From assembly GCF_958295425.1 (NCBI RefSeq), contig NC_081135.1, positions 25,578,113 through 25,642,112 on the forward strand: 64,000 nt of DNA. The letters are read 5' to 3'. A program made the translations under genes and the position numbers. Shown in pieces: positions 38,901 through 49,262 of this stretch (positions are counted from its first letter, which is position 1; each line of letters begins with the position of its first letter). This DNA comes from Solea solea. Lineage: Eukaryota; Chordata; Actinopteri; Pleuronectiformes; Soleidae. The notes under the pieces were generated by a model. That model ran no database searches, had not been told where the DNA came from, and worked only from the letters and a program-made list of their open reading frames with translations.

Positions 38901-41418
38901 CACCCTGGACAGTTCGCCAGTCCATCGCAGGGCCACACACAGATAGAGACAAACAACCATTCACTTTCACACTCACTCCTATGGTCAATTTAGAGTGTTC
39001 AATTTACCTAATCCCCACATTGCATGTTTTTGGACTGTGGGAGGAAGCCGGAGAACCCGGAGAGAACCCACGCACACACGGGGAGAACATGCAAACTCCA
39101 TGCAGAAAGGCCCTTGTTCCAACCGGGGCTCGAACCTGGGTCTTCTCGCTGCAAGGCGAGAGTGCTAACCACTACACCACCGTGTGGCCCCCAGGGGAAA
39201 TGTCAATATTTTAATTAACAAATGAAGGTGCTCTAAAGCAGGGTTTCTCAATCCTGGTCCTGGGGACCCACTGCCCTGCATGTTTTAGAGGTTTCCTTCG
39301 TCGTTATCAGGTTTCTGCGGTGCTTGCTGATGAGCTGACCATTTAAATCAGGTGTGCTGGAGCAGGGCAACACACCTGATTCAGATGAACAGCTCGTTAT
39401 CAGGCTTCTGCAGAGCTTGATGACGAGCTGACCAATCAGGTGTGTTGGAGCAGGGCAACATCTAAAACGTGCAGGACAGTGTTCCCTGAGGACCGGGGTT
39501 GGGAAACACTGATCTAAAGTAAACAGTCACTGCCAGTTTCAGTTGCCGGCCGTCGCTACTTCATGTCTCCTTGCTGATAATGGTGGAGAAATGATGTTAA
39601 GAGATGCACCATCAACATTCAATACATAGACTTTATGCACTTTATTCTCTTTGTTGTGAATAAATAGAGAAATCCTGCACTTTTCACAGACATTTTGTTT
39701 TCTTCAGTTAAGACAAATATTGTGATAGTATCACTATATCATTATCTTGAGATATATTGATTATGACAGAATCGCTGTATCGTGATATTATTGGTATCGT
39801 GGACCATGTATCTCGTATCGTATCGTGAAGTACCCTATGATTCCCACCCCTAATGTTTTATAGTCATACTTCCCCCCCTAAAAACATATACATGTGAGAG
39901 TAAGAGCCAGAAAATATTTTACTATTTTACCTGGACAAATGTATATGCTTAATCTTAAACATACAGTTACACACACACACACACACACACACACATACTT
40001 ACCGCATAGATCAGGAAAGTGGGCTCACATTTCCCTCGATACCTTTCCAAAGCATCAATGCTGTCTGCCTCGGCCTGCATCACACACAAACACACACACA
40101 GATGCTGCCTCACAATTTAAATTCATTTCAAATTGAACTTGTTCACTTTCACATACACTGTCTTTTCCTTACTGTAGCAAAATGTAACAGGTCATCACCC
40201 AGCTCGTTTTTTATTTTGCGCAGCAGGCTGACGACAGCGCGGCAGGGACCACACCACTGCTGGTAAACATCGACAACTGTAAAAAGACAAACAATTGTTT
40301 GTGTGTGAGAGACAGGGAACAAGGACAGACTGGTCCAAGCATTTCATCTGCAGTTACTGCAGTGAACACAGTGGGGCAGCAGCAGCATACAATAAATTAT
40401 TGTCAGAGCTCACACTCAGACCTACGAGCAATCCAACAGCCTATAATCATGATGTCTTAAAACTGGTTTTTAAAAGAAAATTGGATCTGCAGCTTAGAAA
40501 GCCTTTATTAACCAAAAAAGGTTTCCAATTCCACTCACTGCAAAGGAAGTGCACTTTAAAATTCTTCATTTGATCGATGATAACAACTGTACCTTCTGGC
40601 AGGAACACATGTGAACAAAAGAACATTTAGATTTACATTTGCAGATGTTTTGGAAAGATCTACCTGACCGGTTAATTCCCTTAGTTTGACAGATTCCCCA
40701 CACTGACAAAAGAAAATATCAGTTTTGGTATAATTTCAAGAAATACACTCATAATATTTTTTGCGTAAGAACAGATTCCTAAAAACTGAGCCAAACTTCA
40801 TCCTTCTCAAGGAACTATATCATTATATTTTGGCACTTGAAATTAATAAAGAAGAATACTGCTGCAAGACTTTACAATTTAATAGATAATAACTGAGAAC
40901 CTTCTAAATGGTTGATCTTTATGTGTTTTTTTGTTTTTTTTTAATAATCGCAATCGGAATCTGTTTTATTACTAAGTAGGTATTGACTTACAGTGATTTT
41001 CTGTGGTGTCGTGGTGGGGAACAAACATGGTATCCAGTATATAAGTATAATGAAGACAAACATTTTCTTTATTGATTTAATTTATTGGTCTAAACATTAC
41101 CTGATGTATAACTTATGTATATGTATTTTGAATGTTAGACTAAACATTTGTTATATTGTGATTGGAGAACGTTGTGTAACGATAAATTGAATTGGTTCTG
41201 AACTCTAACTAAATGCGAAAAAAAGCTAATTCACAGACAGTATTTGGCTGATGTTTTGATGTGATGCTCATGATTCACTTTCATAGTTTAAACAAAAAAA
41301 CACAACTTTTGACTGATCTTACCAGTTAAACCTTTGGTTGCAAGCATTTCCTCCCACTGTTCCTGGTTTGTGACAGACGCCTGCAAAAGAAAACCAATGT
41401 AAATGTTTACATTACTAA

Positions 41419-41457
<39 letters not shown>

Positions 41458-41495
41458 TCTACCTGCAAACTCGCTTCTTTCTTCTTTCCTGCCAT
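31792..41495 (-). CDS. nme8: Thioredoxin/NDK-domain ciliary protein NME8 (TXNDC3)
   Basis: Sixteen minus-strand coding exons: 41495-41463, 41380-41323, 40276-40173, 40074-40003, 38396-38280, 37830-37752, 36555-36473, 36361-36269, 35772-35618, 35321-35125, 34264-34120, 34031-33924, 33768-33617, 33521-33377, 32248-31998 and 31901-31792. They join in phase to 1902 nt, 633 aa (human 588). Thioredoxin domain: residues 1-128 with active site WCGPC (38-42) and the cis-Pro in CEPTF. An acidic linker covers 129-154. Three nucleoside diphosphate kinase domains follow, opening at IIKPD (165-169), LIRPD (320-324) and VIKPD (455-459). Each has an N-x-x-H-G catalytic-type motif (His280, His431, His565). 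Three NDK domains separate it from NME9, which has fewer. Family knowledge: NME8 is an axonemal dynein-associated protein, and human mutations are linked to primary ciliary dyskinesia. Exon 12/13 joins to a Cys where relatives usually have Ser. The C-terminal 37 residues are low complexity and acidic. Confidence 0.95.
32309..32603. mobile_element. Palindromic miniature element in nme8 intron 14
   Basis: The left end has cggttttaacatttgtggta and the right end is the reverse complement of cggtgaatttgtggtaatac. Internal ggtaataccat and atggtattactgtaat give further inverted half-sites. It is about 295 bp with no ORF. No target duplication was identified, so the superfamily is unknown. Confidence 0.5.
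32908..32978. repeat. (TC)n microsatellite in nme8 intron 14
   Basis: A perfect TC run of about 42 bp, followed by degenerate actctc repeats. Confidence 0.95.
34447..34885. mobile_element. Tc1/mariner-like MITE in nme8 intron 10
   Basis: The terminal inverted repeats are cactatatggac on the left and gtccacatagtg on the right. The element is flanked by TA on both sides (34445-34446 and 34886-34887), the target duplication type of Tc1/mariner elements. It is about 439 bp with no transposase frame. Superfamily is inferred from the TA duplication only. Confidence 0.65.
37250..37640 (-). mobile_element. LINE 3'-region fragment in nme8 intron 6
   Basis: Plus-strand signatures gccaggccattgagacattt, agacagggagcccgtgtaaa and gagcagcagcattttggaga match the reverse of the fish L2-type LINE 3' region. 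They parallel gggagccagtgtagagaagc near 59.03 kb. No intact ORF. Confidence 0.5.
38808..39190 (-). mobile_element. tRNA-derived SINE, full-length copy C
   Basis: On the minus strand the head carries a box A-like tagtggttagcactc and box B ggttcgagccc, a pol III internal promoter. A body follows, and the 3' tail is of gact-type repeats. It is flanked by an exact 15-bp duplication, ccaggggaaatgtca, at 38793-38807 and 39191-39205. It is the best-preserved SINE in the window, and fragments of the same family lie at 10.5, 30.5, 42.6, 45.7, 54.4 and 61.9 kb. Confidence 0.9.
39239..39511. mobile_element. hAT MITE nested in the larger hAT element
   Basis: The inverted ends are cagggtttctcaatcctggt and the inverse of accggggttgggaaacactg. 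Flanking octamers are ctctaaag (39231-39238) and atctaaag (39512-39519), matching at 7 of 8. It is 273 bp with two internal cagcaccaggtgtg-like subrepeats (ctgatgagctgacc and tgacgagctgacc). Confidence 0.85.
39969..39995. repeat. (CA)n microsatellite beside nme8 exon 4
   Basis: It reads as a UG repeat in the nme8 transcript, beginning a few nucleotides after the exon 4 donor GTAAGTATG. Confidence 0.9.
41422..41452. repeat. (GT)n microsatellite in nme8 intron 1
   Basis: About 15 GT dinucleotides, reading as CA in the nme8 transcript, within the 82-bp intron 1 region. Confidence 0.9.
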
Positions 41496-41630
41496 TTGTT
41501 TAACCTGTCAACTTTAAAGTGTTCGTTATTTTTTTTTATCTCAAAGCGCTGAAATGCTAATTGACTGAGTCGAAAATATGCCACGTTCTCAAACTCCTCA
41601 GATGCTGCTCACGGTTGTTTGACCCGCCTG

Positions 41631-41643
41631 GTTGCTAAGCAAC
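41631..41643. promoter_or_regulatory. RFX X-box upstream of nme8
   Basis: The 13-bp sequence gttgctaagcaac is a perfect inverted repeat (6-bp arms, 1-bp centre). It fits the RFX X-box consensus RYYNYY-N(1-3)-RRNRAC. It lies about 136 bp upstream of the nme8 start codon. Many motile and sensory cilia genes carry an X-box in this position, which fits the ciliary role of NME8. Function is inferred, not shown. Confidence 0.75.
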
Positions 41644-42034
41644 GGCACTTTCCGCTTCCTGTAGCTACGTTTGTTGCGTACAAAAAGTGACATTTTGTGT
41701 TATTGTGAATGAATGCCAAGTGTGTTAATGTGTTTTCTGTTCGCTACTAAAATGAATTAGCTTAATGGCACATGTGCTAAATGAGTGGGAGCTACAACAA
41801 TCTTTTCCTCTCTGCTCTGCTTTTTACTGCCCCCTATCGGTCGTCATCAGTACTGCGACTATTGTACATAAAACTTTGAGTTACCTGGATGTTGCACCTG
41901 TTTCTTACATTCATTCTTTCATTCATTTTATCACGGTTAGTTATACCATCTTGAGGAGTCCCCTGTTATTTATTTATTTTATTTATTAAAATATTTCACA
42001 TTAAAAAAATTAAAAAAATAAAAATATAGTATAT

Positions 42035-42180
42035 GTACAGGAGTGGAATGATTACTGAAATATTCTACTCAAGTAAAAGTACCACTAATTTTATCAAATT
42101 AACTTAGGTACAATTAAAAGTACTGGTCTAAAATGTACTCAAAGTAAAAAAAAATAAAAAGTAGCTTGTATAAAATGTAC
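42035..42180. repeat. Dispersed ctactcaagtaaaagta-type repeat
   Basis: The block from aggagtggaatgattactga to ctactcaagtaaaagtacca, then ctcaaagtaaaaa, resembles a common fish dispersed repeat. Termini are unclear. Confidence 0.4.
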
Positions 42181-42611
42181 TTTGAACAAGGTTGGGGTTC
42201 TTTCTTGTGTCATACAAATCATTGCTTTCCCCTCTGTATATGTACAGCAATACATCACTGCCTAATATGGGGTGCAAATGCACTTTTAATCATTGAATTG
42301 TAGTTGTATTATATTTTACCAATATTATTTTGCTGTTGTGAACTTTCCAAGCTGTAAATGTAAGGCACTTCTAAACAGTATGTTATTCAAAGATTATGCT
42401 GTCAAATAACTCTCTGTCAGAAAACTCTGTGGGCTGATATCCGTAAAGTGCTTTAAATTCTAAAATGTCACAGTGCAGTCAGGAATTAAAAGTAAGTGTA
42501 GTATAAGGACAAGGACGAGTACGCTTTGTGGTAAAGTATCTCCAGTTTATTCTATTTCTGATCCACTTCATGTTAGGTGACTTTATTTTGTCCCATGTTA
42601 ATAATATTTTT

Positions 42612-42705
42612 TTAATTGCTCCCCTGTCATTCGCCCTATGTCAGGTGGCACTAGCGCCAGCGACCCCCGCAGCCCTCATGTGAAGGATAAAGCGGTAGAA
42701 GATGC
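42612..42705 (+). mobile_element. tRNA-derived SINE, copy E (3' fragment)
   Basis: It carries cattcgccctatgtcaggtg, cagccctcatgtgaaggata and aagcggtagaagatgc, the same 3' end as the other SINE copies. Confidence 0.65.
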
Positions 42706-42843
42706 AAAACATACTCTCAGTTTGTAAAACAGGACATAAGTAAAGCACCTACAAAATAGTTAATCGTTATCAATGATGTATGATCAGTGACATGACAGAT
42801 TTAACGTTACTGTGTGTCTTTGTGTCTTTTATGTAAATTTGGT

Positions 42844-43635
42844 GACGTAATGTAGTTTGGGATTTTTCATTAGGTTTAGTTTTTAATTAGTTTTGACTTT
42901 TAGTTTTAGAGTTAGTTTTAATTCGTTTTTAGAGCGGGTTTGCTAGTTTATAATAGTTTAAGTTTAAGTTTAAGTTTAGTCTTTATTAGTTAGTTTTTTG
43001 TAATATGGAGTATTTGCCAGGTGCAAGATGCAAAACGGTCATAATAAATATTTTGTCAAAAAAACCCCAACAAAAGATGCAATTTTAAAAATGTATTAGG
43101 ACATATGAACAACCATCAATCAAATATAACAGTCTACAAGAAAATGTGCGTCATACTGCTGAGGTTGGGTGCAGTTAGTGTGTCAGGTAAAAACCAAGTA
43201 GCCAACAGACTAAAGACACACATGAACATGACAACGTAAATAATAATAAATAACCCTCATAAGACACATCACATTGCTTATGAGCCAGGAGTCTCAGGAA
43301 GCTCAATCTCAACAATAAACCCAATAAAAGACTTAAGGTTTGATTCACTTAGATGAACTAACTCAACCCAATAATGTTATGTTTAACTTATAGCCTTGTG
43401 TCCCACATTGTAAACAAAAACAAAATTGAAAACATTATATTATGAATGAAAATACAGCCTTTCAAAATTGCTGGCAGAGAAAAAATAAATACACTTCATA
43501 TGAACCCAAAAGGATTATGTATGAAATAATACATTTTTACCACAATTTTAGTTTTAGTTTTAGATTTTTTTTTAAATCAGTTAACAAAATGTTTTTCAAT
43601 TTTAGTTTTAGTTTTTGTTAATTAGAATAACCTTG
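42844..43635 (+). mobile_element. T-rich miniature element, longest copy
   Basis: It is the only copy carrying a right end, ttagaataaccttg, which is the inverse of the family's left end aaggttata. The own left end is partly decayed (gtaatgtagtttggg). Internal blocks gagcgggtttgctagttt and atatggagtatttgccaggt match the other copies. It is about 790 bp with no ORF. Confidence 0.6.
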
Positions 43636-44235
43636 ACCTAGGTTTTACTGTAGGTTGCAGCCTATAGTAAAGCTCTCAGTGTCAGAGGCTTCCCCCAACT
43701 GTAACATTTCATTTAATAGGGAACGTGATACACCTTCAAAGAGCGCCCACCACTTTTGCACGTTCTTCCCTCATGAATATCAATGAACTACTGCACTTAA
43801 GTGGTTCAGCTCCATAGACACCTCGCTCACAAAGTGGGCCCAGAAAAGCAAGTCCCACAATTAGAGCAATTTTGTTGAGAGACATATCGCAGTGCACTGT
43901 GACAGTAAGTGAGAAAGAGAATAATAAAAAGGAAACACTCAAAAAGAAATGTCGGGGCCCCTTCCTTGTATTAACAACAACTGCACCGTTTGTTTTCCGC
44001 ACACTGCTGTATGTACCGTATGACATGTCCCTATTAGTAACCCTGTGTCTCACTCCGAGCTCATTATGCAGCCAGATGGATAGAGCAGTCACCTCCCCTC
44101 TGTCACGGCTGCTGCGACAAGGTCCTGACACAACCCTTTATCGCAGATATATTCATACAGCCAGCGTTTAATGTGTGAGCTTCATGTTTCTGTGCTACTT
44201 TTCATCAGTAAGATACACGGAAGTGATGAGAAGCC

Positions 44236-44395
44236 AAGGTTATAATAGTTTGGGATTTTTCATTAGTTCTAGTTTTTATTTAGTTTTGACTTTTTGTTTT
44301 TTAAAAGTGTTAGTTTTAATTCTTTTTTTCGGAGCATGTTTGCTAGTTTTTATTAGTTTAAATGTTTAGTTTTAGTTTAGTCTCAGGGAGCTTTT
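44236..44395 (+). mobile_element. T-rich miniature element, copy 3 (left end only)
   Basis: It starts aaggttataatagtttggga and continues with the T-rich block and a gagcatgtttgctagttttt variant, then breaks off. Confidence 0.6.
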
Positions 44396-45654
44396 ATCTT
44401 TTTATCTTAAGTAGGCTGGAGATGTAAAATAGGATAATCACCTATAAACAACAAGAACTCCACATTTTTCATGAACAGCCTGAAATGTATTGTTCTTACA
44501 TTTAACATTTACACATGTGTAACCACTATACCAGACATTTATAAACTATTTTCTCCCAGTCTGTGGGATTCTTTCTTCCAAACAGACTCAGTTTCTTGCA
44601 CAATTTTTTCAAAGTCCTGATGCTAAAGATAATGTGGTAATTGATGTGACTAAAGATGAAGTATTTCTTTATTTTTGAAGCCCCAATCAAAATGTAATTT
44701 CACGAAAATAGCATCGTAGCATATAGTAGCAATGGCAGGAGCAATAGCAGTGGCAGTAGCAATCTTTGGAAATGTTGCTTAAATAGCCCTCTAAATTGAG
44801 AGTGAGTGTATGTGGGGCGTATCTGATGGATATTAAAATGCTGCTCCGGTTGACTGCCTGAACTATAGCTTGCATATTGCATTGAATTCTTTCCCAGTTG
44901 CACACTTTCTTCAGATGTGCTGGTGCATCCTCACAGTTCTCACTTCTTAAAGTAACACACATCTCTCATGATGCTGCCACTGACAAACGTCTGTGTATCT
45001 GTTTGCTTCATTCATGTCTCAGAGTCAATATGACGTTAATATTTTGCTCTCAGAACACAATGATTCATAACCATCCATTAAATCAAATAAAAGATGTGCC
45101 AGTCTGCCAGTCCATCACCGCTGACTGTGGATGGAATGAATCTAGACTGGAGACGTTCACGTCATGTCACTGATCATTTGTTTCTCAGAATCTGAAGGAC
45201 GCTGCTTAGAGATGCGTTCTCTTCCAGTGTTGGTACAAAAGGTTATAAAGCAGGCTTTCAGTCCCAATGTTAACTTGAAGAACCACTTATCATCTTCCCT
45301 GGTGAATTTCTGTTAATCTCTCCTCTGAAATACAGAGACACTGAGGATTTGAAGCCATGACAGCGCCGGAGATTAATCTTTGTCAACGCATCTTAAGCAC
45401 AAAAGTAATTTTAAGCCTCATTAAAGGACTCCATTTGTTGTGTTTATTTTTGCTTCCATATAAGATCGTCAAAGCCAAGGCCCAAAGGATTTGAGTCTAA
45501 TTATTCAGAGACAAATGGTGGAGAAATCCCACTTGGTCTTTAGGATTGTGTTTTTAAGGAACTGCTCAAAACGAGGAAAACAAACTCTTAGTTTGTTATT
45601 GTCTGATATATATATTTTTTCTTTTTTACAACTGATATGAGTGCTGCAGCTAAT

Positions 45655-45960
45655 CATCCGTTCATCCATTTTCTACCTCTTTATCCTCCACATGAGGGTT
45701 GCGGGGTGCCAGTTGACATAAGGCAAAAGGCGGGGTACACCGTGGACAGGAGGTCGCTCATTCACCCTTTCACTCACACATACATTCAATTTAGAGTGTC
45801 CAATTAACCTCTGCATTTTGGGAGGACTGTGGGAGGAAAACCTACGCACACATGGAGCGAACATGCAAACTCCACACAGAAAGGCCCTCAGTCGGATCAG
45901 GTTGCAAATCTAGACCTTATTGCTGTGAGGCAACAGTGTGAGCCACTACACCTCCTTGTT
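45655..45960 (-). mobile_element. tRNA-derived SINE, copy D
   Basis: On the plus strand it runs from cattttctacctctttatcc through gcggggtacaccgtggacag and gaacatgcaaactccacaca to a decayed tRNA head near ccactacacctccttg. No clear flanking duplication, so it is older than copy C. Confidence 0.75.
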
Positions 45961-46332
45961 TCAGTTCAAGAAATGATAAATATAAAATCAGTGTGGTGGC
46001 TAAAATATAAAAGTGTACCAGCTCATAAAGCAAAATGTTTTGACTCATGTGGAGAGGGAGTATTCTTTATGAAAAATATCATAATAAATATGATTGCAGA
46101 TTATTTTTCATGTTGATTAGCTAACCCAAATAATCAGTGCCACACTGCACTGCTGCAAAGTATAAATAATAAATAAAACTCTACTTTAAAAAGCTCAAAA
46201 TGCAAATGTCACACACTGCATTGGCATACATTCATTTGAACAAAGCATTAATCCTAACCTTAACCTCAACCACAATTCGAATCTTAGCCATAAACTTAAC
46301 CCGTATCTTCCAAATCAGGGTGTAGGACATCA

Positions 46333-46685
46333 TTATGACCAGGTTTTGGTCTCCATGAAAGTTCTAAAATGTTAACAAATACAGCTGAACACACACACAC
46401 CAAATCAAAAAACTAGTCACACAGGCTGCAGACAGAGATGTTTTCAGCTTCACTCTTTGTTTCTTGTAATGTGTGCACAAACACATTTACCTTCTGAGGA
46501 AGTTTACTTTTAATTCCATACAAATCCAGAGGAGAGGAAATTATTCGACACCCTCAGGAGATTGGTAACCCAAACTGAACCATTTCCTTTAGAAATGAAG
46601 TTCTGCCACATTAAGACCAGGTTTTGGTCCCCATGAGGACTGCTGGTACTGACAAGGTCAGTGTTTATGCCAGTAAAGGCCCTAA
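46333..46685. repeat. Pair of gaccaggttttggt repeats
   Basis: gaccaggttttggtctccat near 46.34 kb and gaccaggttttggtccccat near 46.62 kb are near-identical direct repeats, about 280 bp apart. They are related to the fragment at 4.85 kb. Confidence 0.5.
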
Positions 46686-46704
46686 AGTGGCAACAAATAC
46701 AAGT

Positions 46705-46738
46705 ACGCACACACACACACACGCACACAGACACACAC
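46705..46738. repeat. (CA)n microsatellite
   Basis: About 34 bp of CA repeats with CG and GA interruptions. Confidence 0.85.
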
Positions 46739-47185
46739 TATGCTGGCAGTTGTTTTTTTTTTTAAATTCAGAAAAGCTCCGCACTTTCAATATTCTGGTT
46801 TTATGCTTATCAGCTCCTGCAGGCCTCAAATTTATCCTGTAAGCAATACAGTAATTGAATACGAAATAGCTTACATTTTCTGCTGATATATTTGTTGAAC
46901 GTCATGGTGTATAATGTCAAGTACAGACATTATTCCATCTGCTCGTTCCACCAGGCTGCGAGTTTAGGAGTGGCAGCTGTGCTTTTGTGTGATACGGTGC
47001 TAGATGAAATGAAACACTCCCATTTTTAGACTTTTCATTGTTCCCCTCAGCCAACTATCCCCATTTTTCTTAGACGCCGTGACAACAATGACCTGTGGTT
47101 TTACAGTCATTGAGCAGTTTAGCTGGGAAATGATTTGATCTCTGCTGCATTAATGGTGATTTTATACAGGCAGTCAGTCTCATAT

Positions 47186-47192
47186 GTATATA

Positions 47193-47224
<32 letters not shown>

Positions 47225-47227
47225 CAG

Positions 47228-47262
<35 letters not shown>
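47186..47262. repeat. Compound (TA)n(GA)n microsatellite
   Basis: An imperfect TA run of about 50 bp is followed directly by about 25 bp of GA. Confidence 0.9.
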
Positions 47263-47269
<7 letters not shown>

Positions 47270-47748
47270 CAGCATATTGATTGTCAGTCTGTGGAAAGAG
47301 GAGGGCGCTTTTTCCTCTATTTCCTGACAGGCGGCTGTAAGAATGACAGAGGAAGCCAGTATGGAGGAAGTCATCTGCATCTAAATAAGGACCGCCAATG
47401 GCTTTGTCAAAGTCCATTAACAAGTTGCCATATTTGATAAACACATCTATTTTCCTCCCCTACCCATTCGTACAAATCACCCTGAAGCAAAAATGACTTT
47501 CCTAAAAAGGGGGGAACGTGCAGTGAGAGAAAGATTCCATTGAAATTTAATTTTGATGCAAATTGTGATTGATTTGTGGACTGTATGATGCACCGGGGAA
47601 ATTTGTCTCACATCTGGTGGACCGTGTCGGTCTCTAAAGAACTGTTTTGATTTGCTTGCTGCATCTGATTGCCCAACTGCAGTACTGGTTTGATTTAAAC
47701 AAAGCAGCTGATGTTCTGCTCTTTCTTCTGTCAGTGAAGGCTCTAGAT

Positions 47749-48207
47749 CAGAGGTGTCAAACTGGCGGCCTGTGGTCCACATGCAGCCCCCCAATCAATT
47801 ACACGAGGCCCACTCTTGATATCATGTTATAATGAAAAAATGGCCCACAACCTCCTCTTCTTAACATTAAATAACACATATATAATCTTGTGTAATGTTT
47901 AAATTACAAATGTCTACCATTTTATTTACGTACATTTTGATTTATTTCTGTTTTTTATATAAAAATAGATTTCTTTTGTATCATAAATATGTTTCTGTTG
48001 TGAAGTATACATTGTTTCATATCAAAACAAGCACTTTTACTTTGGAATTCTGTGAAATATCACTATGAATATCTTTATTGTGATATTATAGTGGAATATG
48101 GCGTTATAATTTAAGATGATATTGCCGACCCTAGACTCTAGACCGGCCCCCTCTTGACCAGACTAGACACTTGTTGGCCCCCAGGTCATTTGAGTTTGAC
48201 ACCCATG
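47749..48207. mobile_element. hAT-like element, cagaggtgtcaaact family
   Basis: The inverted ends are cagaggtgtcaaactgg and the inverse of gagtttgacacccatg. Flanking octamers ctctagat (47741-47748) and cttcagat (48208-48215) agree at 6 of 8. It is 459 bp with no transposase frame, and related to the copy at 19.5 kb. Confidence 0.7.
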
Positions 48208-48220
48208 CTTCAGATCCATG

Positions 48221-48300
48221 GTTCTAAAACTGTGGTACATGTACCACCAGTAGTATGTGCGCTTCCTCTGGTGGTCCATGGAAGAAAGTCAGAAATACTG
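48221..48300. mobile_element. Fragment of a ggtacatgtaccaccag-type element
   Basis: ggttctaaaactgtggtaca followed by tgtaccaccagtagtatg and cctctggtggtccatgg resembles one end of a common fish hAT-like element. The other end is absent. Confidence 0.4.
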
Positions 48301-48944
48301 TTCTACTGTACATACTGGGGTATGTGATCGGACTAGAGCTGGGTAATTTTGAGTGTGTAGAAAATGAAACAAATGACCAAAATATTAAATAATAATTACC
48401 TTATCTCTCGCTCCATCTTAATCTAATTTCACTCTACCAGTGTGTGAAGTATACTGTATATATGAGGAAGAGAAGGATGATGAGATAGCAAATTATCTTA
48501 TTGTGACTAAATCTGCCCACTGTATTTTAACGTAGGCGATAATGGTGTTACTTCAAGAGCTGAATATTTTCTCAGGTGGTGCTTGGTCTAAAAAGTCCTC
48601 TAGATAGCTGATCTGGCTTTGTGGCATCATTAGCAGTAATTCTCTGTAATCTGTCAAAGCCAAATCAACGTCAGAGTAATTGCTGCAGACACTCAGTCTA
48701 CTACATGTAATTCGACTTTGCTGCTCCTCATTTCATCTTTTCCCCAGCACCCCATGTTTGGGGTGACGGAACGACACTAATGGCAATCCTTTACATCAGT
48801 CAATAAAAGGGCCATTTTTCATTTCCATGAAAGTACAAATAATATCCCATAGTTTTAAATCTTCAAAGCTCTTATTCATTTTATGTATGTGCTTTGCAAG
48901 ACAGAATAGTAACACATCGCAAACTGAAGCCATTACTCAAGACC

Positions 48945-49262
48945 AAGGTTAAAATAGCTTGTGATTTTTCATTAGTTTTAGTTTTAATTAGTTTTCAGAG
49001 CGGGTTTGTTAGTTTTTATTGGTTCTTATCTTTTGTAAATGCTTAGTTTTAGTTTAGTTTTTAGAGTATTTGCCAGGTGCAAGATTCAAAAAGGTGATAA
49101 TAAGTATTGTGTCATAAAAACCCAGCAAAAGATGCCATTTTAAATGTTTAATTGTTTTAGATGAACAAGCATCAATGAATCAAATATAACAGTCTACAAG
49201 AACATGTGTATAATACTGCAGATGTACGATATAGTTCGTGTGCAGTCAGGTCAATTAAAACA
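48945..49262 (+). mobile_element. T-rich miniature element, copy 4 (truncated)
   Basis: It starts aaggttaaaatagcttgtga, then has gagcgggtttgttagttttt and gtatttgccaggtgcaagat, as in the copies at 1.16 and 42.84 kb. The right end is missing. Confidence 0.6.

Larger units (their letters stand above)
38726..39852. mobile_element. hAT-type element with two younger insertions, nme8 intron 4
   Basis: The termini are taggggtggg and its inverse cccaccccta. They are flanked by an exact 8-bp duplication, atgtttta, at 38718-38725 and 39853-39860, the hAT hallmark. After removing the nested SINE and MITE with one copy of each of their duplications, about 448 bp remain. No transposase frame, so it is non-autonomous. 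Confidence 0.85.
41644..47740. other. Gene-poor region upstream of nme8
   Basis: No exon is supportable. It contains miniature-element copies at 42.84 and 44.24 kb, SINE fragments at 42.61 and 45.66 kb, a ctactcaagtaaaagtacc-type repeat at about 42.04 kb, and microsatellites. The 131-codon minus frame at 44131-43736 has no recognisable domain. Confidence 0.5.

Noticed and set aside
39122..39190. tRNA-like sequence with box A and box B on the minus strand
   Set aside because: It is the head of the SINE at 38808-39190, shown by the 15-bp flanking duplication and the shared SINE body. It does not form a convincing cloverleaf of its own.
43736..44131. 131-codon minus-strand frame with a hydrophobic stretch
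   Set aside because: No recognisable domain, no splice partners, and it sits between two miniature elements. It is likely a chance frame.
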